In this document: in pieces, positions 59,593 through 64,000 of the stretch
Position numbering within the stretch: the first letter of the stretch is position 1
Layout of the letters: every line of letters begins with the position of its first letter
DNA from: Paraburkholderia franconis
GTDB lineage: Bacteria; Pseudomonadota; Gammaproteobacteria; Burkholderiales; Burkholderiaceae
Assembly: GCF_009362735.1 (NCBI RefSeq)
Contig: NZ_WHNP01000018.1
Span: 62,001 to 126,000, forward strand
Direction: 5' to 3'
Length of the DNA stretch: 64,000 nt
Made by a program: the position numbers and the translations under genes
The notes under the pieces: generated by a model
The model's input: only the letters and a program-made list of their open reading frames with translations
What the model was told of the DNA's origin: nothing
Databases searched by the model: none

Positions 59593-62500
59593 TCAGGCGT
59601 CGGCGTCGGTGACGGGCGGCGTGGGATGGCCGTCACGATGAAAGCGCGCGCGCAGCCGCCGCGCAATCGAATCGAAGCCGAGATAGATCACGGGCGTCGT
59701 GAAGAGCGTCAGCAACTGGCTGACGATCAGGCCGCCCGCAATCGCGATACCGAGAGGCCGGCGCAGCTCCGAGCCCGCGCCCGTGCCGAGCATCAGCGGC
59801 AAGGCGCCGAGCAGCGCCGCCATCGTCGTCATCAGGATCGGCCGGAAGCGCAACAGGCACGCCTGATAGATCGCTTCGCGCGGCGGCTTGCCATGCACGC
59901 GCTCGGCTTCGAGCGCGAAGTCGATCATCATGATCGCGTTCTTCTTCACGATGCCGATCAACAGCACGATGCCGATGATGCCGATGATGTCGAGATCGTG
60001 GCCCGTCAGCAGCAGCGCGAGCAGCGCGCCGACGCCCGCCGACGGCAGCGTCGACAGGATCGTGATGGGATGCACGAAGCTCTCGTACAGCACGCCGAGC
60101 ACGATATACATCGTGACGACGGCGGCGAGAATCAGGAACAGCTCGTTCGAGAGCGACGCCTGGAATGCGAGCGCCGCGCCCTGGAAGCGCGTCTGGAACG
60201 ACGCGGGCAGGCCGATGTCCTTTTCCGCCTGTTCGATCGCTTTCACGGCCGCGCCGAGCGACGCGCCGGGCGCCAGATTGAACGACACGGTCGTGGCCGG
60301 GAACTGGCTCAGATGCGTGACGAGCAGCGGCGCGGGCTTCTCGTGGAAGCTCGCGATGGACGCGAGCGGCACCTGGCCGCCCGTCGACGTCGACGACGGC
60401 ACGTAGATCGAGTTGAGCGACTCCGTGTAGTGTTGCATCTGCGGCTGCGCTTCGAGAATCACGCGGTACTGGTTCGACTGCGTGAAGATCGTCGAGATGA
60501 TGCGCTGGCCGAACGCGTCATAGAGCGCGTTGTCGACGGTCGCGGGCGTGATGCCGTAACGCGCGGCCGACGCGCGGTCGATTTCCACGTACACCGACTG
60601 ACCGTTGTTCTGCAGATCGGTGGCCACGTCGACGAGTTCGGGCGACTGTTGCAGCCGCTCCATCAGCTTCGGCACCCAGGTCGCGAATTCTTCGATGTTC
60701 GGATCGGTCAGCATGAACTGATACTGCGTCGGGCTCACCGTCGAATCGATGGTCAGGTCCTGCACAGGCTGCATGTAGAGCGTCGCGCCCGGAATGTGCG
60801 ACGTGTCGCGCTGCAACTGGCGGATCACTTCGCTTGCCGTCGCGTCGCGATCGTCGCGCGGCTTCAGGTTGATCAGCATGCGGCCGCTGTTCAGCGTGAT
60901 GTTGCTGCCGTCCACGCCGATGAACGACGTCAGGCTCTCGACGTTCGGATTCTTCAGGATCTCGGTGGCCAGCTGTTGCTGGCGCTCGGCCATCGACGCG
61001 TACGACACCGACTGCGGCGCCTGCGTGATTGCCTGGATCACGCCCGTGTCCTGCACGGGGAAGAAGCCCTTCGGAATGAACACATACAGCACGCCCGTGA
61101 GCACCAGCGTGAGCACGGCGACGACGAGCGTCGAGCGGTGCCGGTTCAGCACCCATTCCAGCGCGACGGCGTAGCGCGCAATGATCCAGTCGATCGCCGC
61201 GTGCGCCTTCGCTTCAAAGCGGTGGCTTTCCTTGGGCGGCGTGTGGCGCAGCAGCTTCGCGCACATCATCGGCACGAGCGTGAGCGACACGACGGCGGAA
61301 ATCACGATGGTCACGGCAAGCGTGATCGCGAACTCGTGAAACAGGCGCCCGACTACGTCGCCCATGAAGAGCAGCGGAATCAGCACGGCGATCAGCGAGA
61401 CTGTCAGCGAAATGATCGTGAAGCCGATCTGCTTCGAGCCCTTCAACGCGGCTTCGAGCGGCGTGTCGCCTTCCTCGACGTAGCGCGCGATGTTCTCGAT
61501 CATCACGATCGCGTCGTCGACGACGAAGCCTGTCGCGATGGTCAGCGCCATCAGCGAGAGGTTGTCGAGCGAGAAGCCGCACAGGTACATCACGGCGAGC
61601 GTGCCGATCAGCGAAAGCGGCACCGACAGGCTCGGGATGATCGTCGCGTAGATGTTCGCGAGGAATAGATACATCACCAGCACGACCAGCACGACCGACA
61701 TCAGCAGCTCGAACTGCACGTCGCGCACGGACGCGCGGATCGTCGTGGTGCGGTCGGTGACGATCTGCACGTCGAGCGCGGCGGGCAGCGACTGCTGAAG
61801 CGTGGGCAGCAGCTTCTTGATGCTGTCGACCGTCTGGATCACGTTCGCGCCCGGCTGGCGCTGCACGTTCAGGATGATCGCGGGCGTGTTGTTCACCCAT
61901 GCGCCGAGCTTCGTATTCTCCGCGCCCGAGACGATGCTCGCGACGTCCGTCAGCATCACGGGGCGGCCGTTCTTGTACGCGACGACGGCGCTCTTGTACG
62001 CGTCGGCGTCCGTCAGCTGGTCGTTCGCGTTGATCGTGTACGCGCGCGTCGGGCCGTCGAAGTTGCCCTTCGGCGTGTTGACGTTGAGGTTCGAAATCGT
62101 CGTGCGCAGATCGTCGAGATTGAGGCCATACGACGCGAGCGCGCGCGGGTTTGCCTGGATGCGCACGGCGGGGCGCTGGCCGCCCGACAGGCTCACGAGG
62201 CCGACGCCCGCGACCTGCGAGATCTTCTGCGCGAGGCGCGTATCGGCGATGTCCTGCACCTGCGTGAGGGGCATCGACTTCGACGTGATCGCGAGCGTGA
62301 TGATGGGCGCGTCGGCGGGGTTGACCTTCGCGTAGATGGGGGGCGCGGGCAGGTCCGACGGCAGCAGGTTGCCCGCCGCGTTGATCGCGGCCTGGACTTC
62401 CTGCTCGGCGACGTCGAGGGGCAGGTCGAGACTGAACTGCAGTGTGATGATCGACGAGCCCGCCGAGCTTTGCGACGACATCTGGTTCAGCGACGGCATC

Positions 62501-62718
62501 TGCCCGAACTGGCGCTCGAGCGGCGCCGTCACCGACGACGTCATCACATCGGGGCTCGCGCCCGGATAGAACGTCTGCACCTGGATGGTCGGATAATCGA
62601 CTTCGGGCAGCGCGGAAAGCGGCAGAAAGCGCAGCGCGACGAGCCCGACCAGCATGATCGCCGCCATCAGAAGGGCGGTGCCGACCGGGCGCAGGATAAA
62701 GGCGCGGGATGGATTCAT
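59593..62718 (-). CDS. mdtB: RND efflux transporter, MdtB/MuxB-like
   Basis: The 1041-residue partner of MdtC begins MNPSRAFILRPVGTALLMAA. TM4 carries GFVVDDAIVMIENI, and ILLIGIVKKNAIMMIDFALE is near TM11. Length and absence of large insertions match E. coli MdtB. MdtB and MdtC form mixed trimers that export bile salts, novobiocin and similar compounds with the adaptor MdtA. It begins 15 bases after the mdtA stop, in one operon. Confidence 0.94.
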   Translation of the reverse strand: MNPSRAFILRPVGTALLMAAIMLVGLVALRFLPLSALPEVDYPTIQVQTFYPGASPDVMTSSVTAPLERQFGQMPSLNQMSSQSSAGSSIITLQFSLDLPLDVAEQEVQAAINAAGNLLPSDLPAPPIYAKVNPADAPIITLAITSKSMPLTQVQDIADTRLAQKISQVAGVGLVSLSGGQRPAVRIQANPRALASYGLNLDDLRTTISNLNVNTPKGNFDGPTRAYTINANDQLTDADAYKSAVVAYKNGRPVMLTDVASIVSGAENTKLGAWVNNTPAIILNVQRQPGANVIQTVDSIKKLLPTLQQSLPAALDVQIVTDRTTTIRASVRDVQFELLMSVVLVVLVMYLFLANIYATIIPSLSVPLSLIGTLAVMYLCGFSLDNLSLMALTIATGFVVDDAIVMIENIARYVEEGDTPLEAALKGSKQIGFTIISLTVSLIAVLIPLLFMGDVVGRLFHEFAITLAVTIVISAVVSLTLVPMMCAKLLRHTPPKESHRFEAKAHAAIDWIIARYAVALEWVLNRHRSTLVVAVLTLVLTGVLYVFIPKGFFPVQDTGVIQAITQAPQSVSYASMAERQQQLATEILKNPNVESLTSFIGVDGSNITLNSGRMLINLKPRDDRDATASEVIRQLQRDTSHIPGATLYMQPVQDLTIDSTVSPTQYQFMLTDPNIEEFATWVPKLMERLQQSPELVDVATDLQNNGQSVYVEIDRASAARYGITPATVDNALYDAFGQRIISTIFTQSNQYRVILEAQPQMQHYTESLNSIYVPSSTSTGGQVPLASIASFHEKPAPLLVTHLSQFPATTVSFNLAPGASLGAAVKAIEQAEKDIGLPASFQTRFQGAALAFQASLSNELFLILAAVVTMYIVLGVLYESFVHPITILSTLPSAGVGALLALLLTGHDLDIIGIIGIVLLIGIVKKNAIMMIDFALEAERVHGKPPREAIYQACLLRFRPILMTTMAALLGALPLMLGTGAGSELRRPLGIAIAGGLIVSQLLTLFTTPVIYLGFDSIARRLRARFHRDGHPTPPVTDADA

Positions 62719-62733
62719 GCGGAAGCCATTACC

Positions 62734-64000
62734 TTATTCCGCCGACGTTTGCGACGCGTGCCGGTGACGATGCGCGCCTGATGCACCCGCTGCACCCGAT
62801 GCGCTCGCCGCACCCGATGCGCCGGCTGCACCCGACGCGCTTGCCGCACCCGATGCGGCGCGGGCACCCGAAGCACCCGAAGCACCACGGGGCCGGTCGG
62901 CCGGAATGGTGATCTTCGCGCCTTCCTTCAGACGGTCCGAGCCGTCCGTCACGACGCGCTCGCCGACCTGCAGGCCCGACGTGATGCTGGTGCGCTCGCC
63001 GTCGACGGGACCGATTTTCACGGGGCGCACCGTCACCGTGTTGTCGGGCTTCACGACATACACGAACGACCCGATCGAGCCGTTGAGCACGGCCGACGTC
63101 GGCACGATGACGGCGTTCTTCACGACGTTCACGAGCAGGCGCGTATTGACGAACTGATTCGGGAACAGCAGGCCTTCGTTGTTCTGGAACGTCGCGCGCA
63201 GCTTCACGGTGCCCGTCGTCGTGTCGATCTGGTTGTCGACGGTTTCCAGAAAGCCCGCTTCGAGCGACGTCGTATTGCTGCGGTCATACGCCGTCACCGA
63301 CATCTTCGTGCCCGCGTGCAATTGCTTGAGGATGGCGGGCAGGTTGTCTTCCGAGGTCGTGAAGATCACGCTGATCGGCTGCAGCTGCGTGATGACCACG
63401 ACGCCGTTCGTGTCGCCCGGCGTCACGTAGTTGCCGGGGTCGACCTGGCGCAGCCCGACGCGCCCCGATACGGGCGCGGTAATGCGCGCATAGACGAGAT
63501 CGAGCCTGAAGGTATCGATGTTCGCCTGGTCGGACTTGACCTGGCCTTCGTACTGCCTGACGAGCGACGCTTGCGTATCGACCTGCTGGCTCGCGATCGA
63601 GTCTTGCGACAGCAGCGTCTGATAGCGTTTCAGGTCGAGGCGGGCCGTTTGCAGGAGCGCCATGTCCTTGGCCAGCGTGCCTTCGGCGTTGGCGAGACTG
63701 ATCTGATATGGACGCGGATCGACCTGTGCGAGCAGATCGCCTTGCTTCACCATCTGACCTTCCTGGAACGCGACCGTCTGCAGCGTACCCGTCAGTTGCG
63801 TGCGCACGGTGACGTTCGCGAGCGGCGTGACAGTGCCGAGCGCGTTCAGCACGACGGGCATTTCGCCTTGCGTGACGGCAGCCACATGGACGGGCTGTGG
63901 CTGGTTCATGCCGCCTGCGCCGCCGCCGCGACGCCCGCCGGATGCGGCCCGCGCGCCGCTCGCGCCCGTTGCTGCGCTCGCGCCGGCATCGCTTCTGTTC
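62734..64000 (-). CDS. mdtA: RND efflux periplasmic adaptor MdtA-like (partial)
   Basis: At least 422 residues are visible and the frame stays open to the window edge, so the true start and signal peptide lie outside. The conserved adaptor sequence begins VHVAAVTQGEMPVVLNALGT and continues with the lipoyl-domain halves VTVRTQLTGTLQTVAFQEGQ and VSGRVGLRQVDPG. The visible N-terminal side is Gly/Arg-rich (SGGRRGGGAGG), and the C-terminus is an Ala-Ser-Gly tail of about 40 residues ending in HRHRH. First visible gene of mdtABC. Confidence 0.92.
   Translation of the reverse strand, partial: NRSDAGASAATGASGARAASGGRRGGGAGGMNQPQPVHVAAVTQGEMPVVLNALGTVTPLANVTVRTQLTGTLQTVAFQEGQMVKQGDLLAQVDPRPYQISLANAEGTLAKDMALLQTARLDLKRYQTLLSQDSIASQQVDTQASLVRQYEGQVKSDQANIDTFRLDLVYARITAPVSGRVGLRQVDPGNYVTPGDTNGVVVITQLQPISVIFTTSEDNLPAILKQLHAGTKMSVTAYDRSNTTSLEAGFLETVDNQIDTTTGTVKLRATFQNNEGLLFPNQFVNTRLLVNVVKNAVIVPTSAVLNGSIGSFVYVVKPDNTVTVRPVKIGPVDGERTSITSGLQVGERVVTDGSDRLKEGAKITIPADRPRGASGASGARAASGAASASGAAGASGAASASGAAGASGAHRHRHASQTSAE

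Noticed and set aside
1..64000. tRNA, rRNA, prophage, toxin-antitoxin, restriction or other defence genes
   Set aside because: Both strands were read for the typical motifs and none was found; small unassigned frames are better explained as antisense or repeat by-products.

Overview
The window reads as chromosomal DNA of a betaproteobacterium of the family Burkholderiaceae, most like Paraburkholderia or Caballeronia. The grounds are uniformly high GC with strong third-position G/C, a hutH-C-U-D-I-F-G histidine operon, an aot/argR/ast arginine cluster arranged much as in Pseudomonas, Mdt-type RND pumps, and dispersed intergenic repeats with short tandem repeats. No rRNA, tRNA, CRISPR array, prophage or transposase gene was seen. 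The genus call is inference from gene content.

Layout. 0-9.4 kb: a truncated epimerase gene, divergent from a complete histidine-utilisation operon (histidine ammonia-lyase, GntR repressor, urocanase, HutD, imidazolonepropionase, formimidoylglutamate deiminase, N-formylglutamate deformylase) preceded by three TGTATATACA-type HutC operators. 9.6-14.3 kb: regulators (HTH protein, Fnr-like protein, NarL-type response regulator, two LysR proteins). 14.5-20.9 kb: a class I-fold aminotransferase, a DHA2 transporter, an uncharacterised gene, and an AraC regulator overlapping a secreted DUF3857/transglutaminase-like protein. 21.3-33.8 kb: mixed housekeeping and metabolic genes (LivK-type binding protein, pdxY, glgA, glgC, secreted hydrolase, luciferase-like oxidoreductase, BamE-like lipoprotein, patatin, methyltransferase). 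34.4-47.9 kb: an arginine/ornithine transport and arginine succinyltransferase (AST) catabolic unit: two permeases, ATPase, ArgR-type regulator, astC-aruF-aruG-astD-astB-astE and a periplasmic binding protein. 48.2-54.8 kb: four genes with EAL-like, HDOD, GAF, PAS and GGDEF domains. 55-56.1 kb: a periplasmic peroxiredoxin and a small membrane protein. 56.3-64 kb: an MdtABC-like efflux operon on the minus strand, whose adaptor gene runs off the right edge.

How the parts fit. The hut genes turn histidine into glutamate, formate and two ammonia by the two-step HutF/HutG route; HutC is encoded inside the operon it should repress. The aot/ast unit imports basic amino acids and converts arginine to glutamate and succinate, with ArgR as the likely activator. 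The regulators at 48-55 kb suggest a local c-di-GMP or HDOD signalling cluster.

Repeats are the most unusual part. (1) A roughly 0.8 kb composite repeat, itself built of two inverted hairpin-bearing arms around a core, occurs once on each side of the astC-astE operon in opposite orientation, so the operon sits between long, nearly identical inverted repeats. A solitary half-copy follows the DUF3857 gene and carries a hairpin with compensatory changes. (2) A second family of covarying palindromes lies 14-16 bases upstream of the start codons of three unrelated genes (glgC, the first aot permease gene, an EAL-HDOD gene). (3) Several tandem repeats (7, 8, 10, 12, 13, 16 and 18 bp units) lie between or inside genes. 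The two dispersed families are my best candidates for something not well described; no known defence or secretion system was seen.
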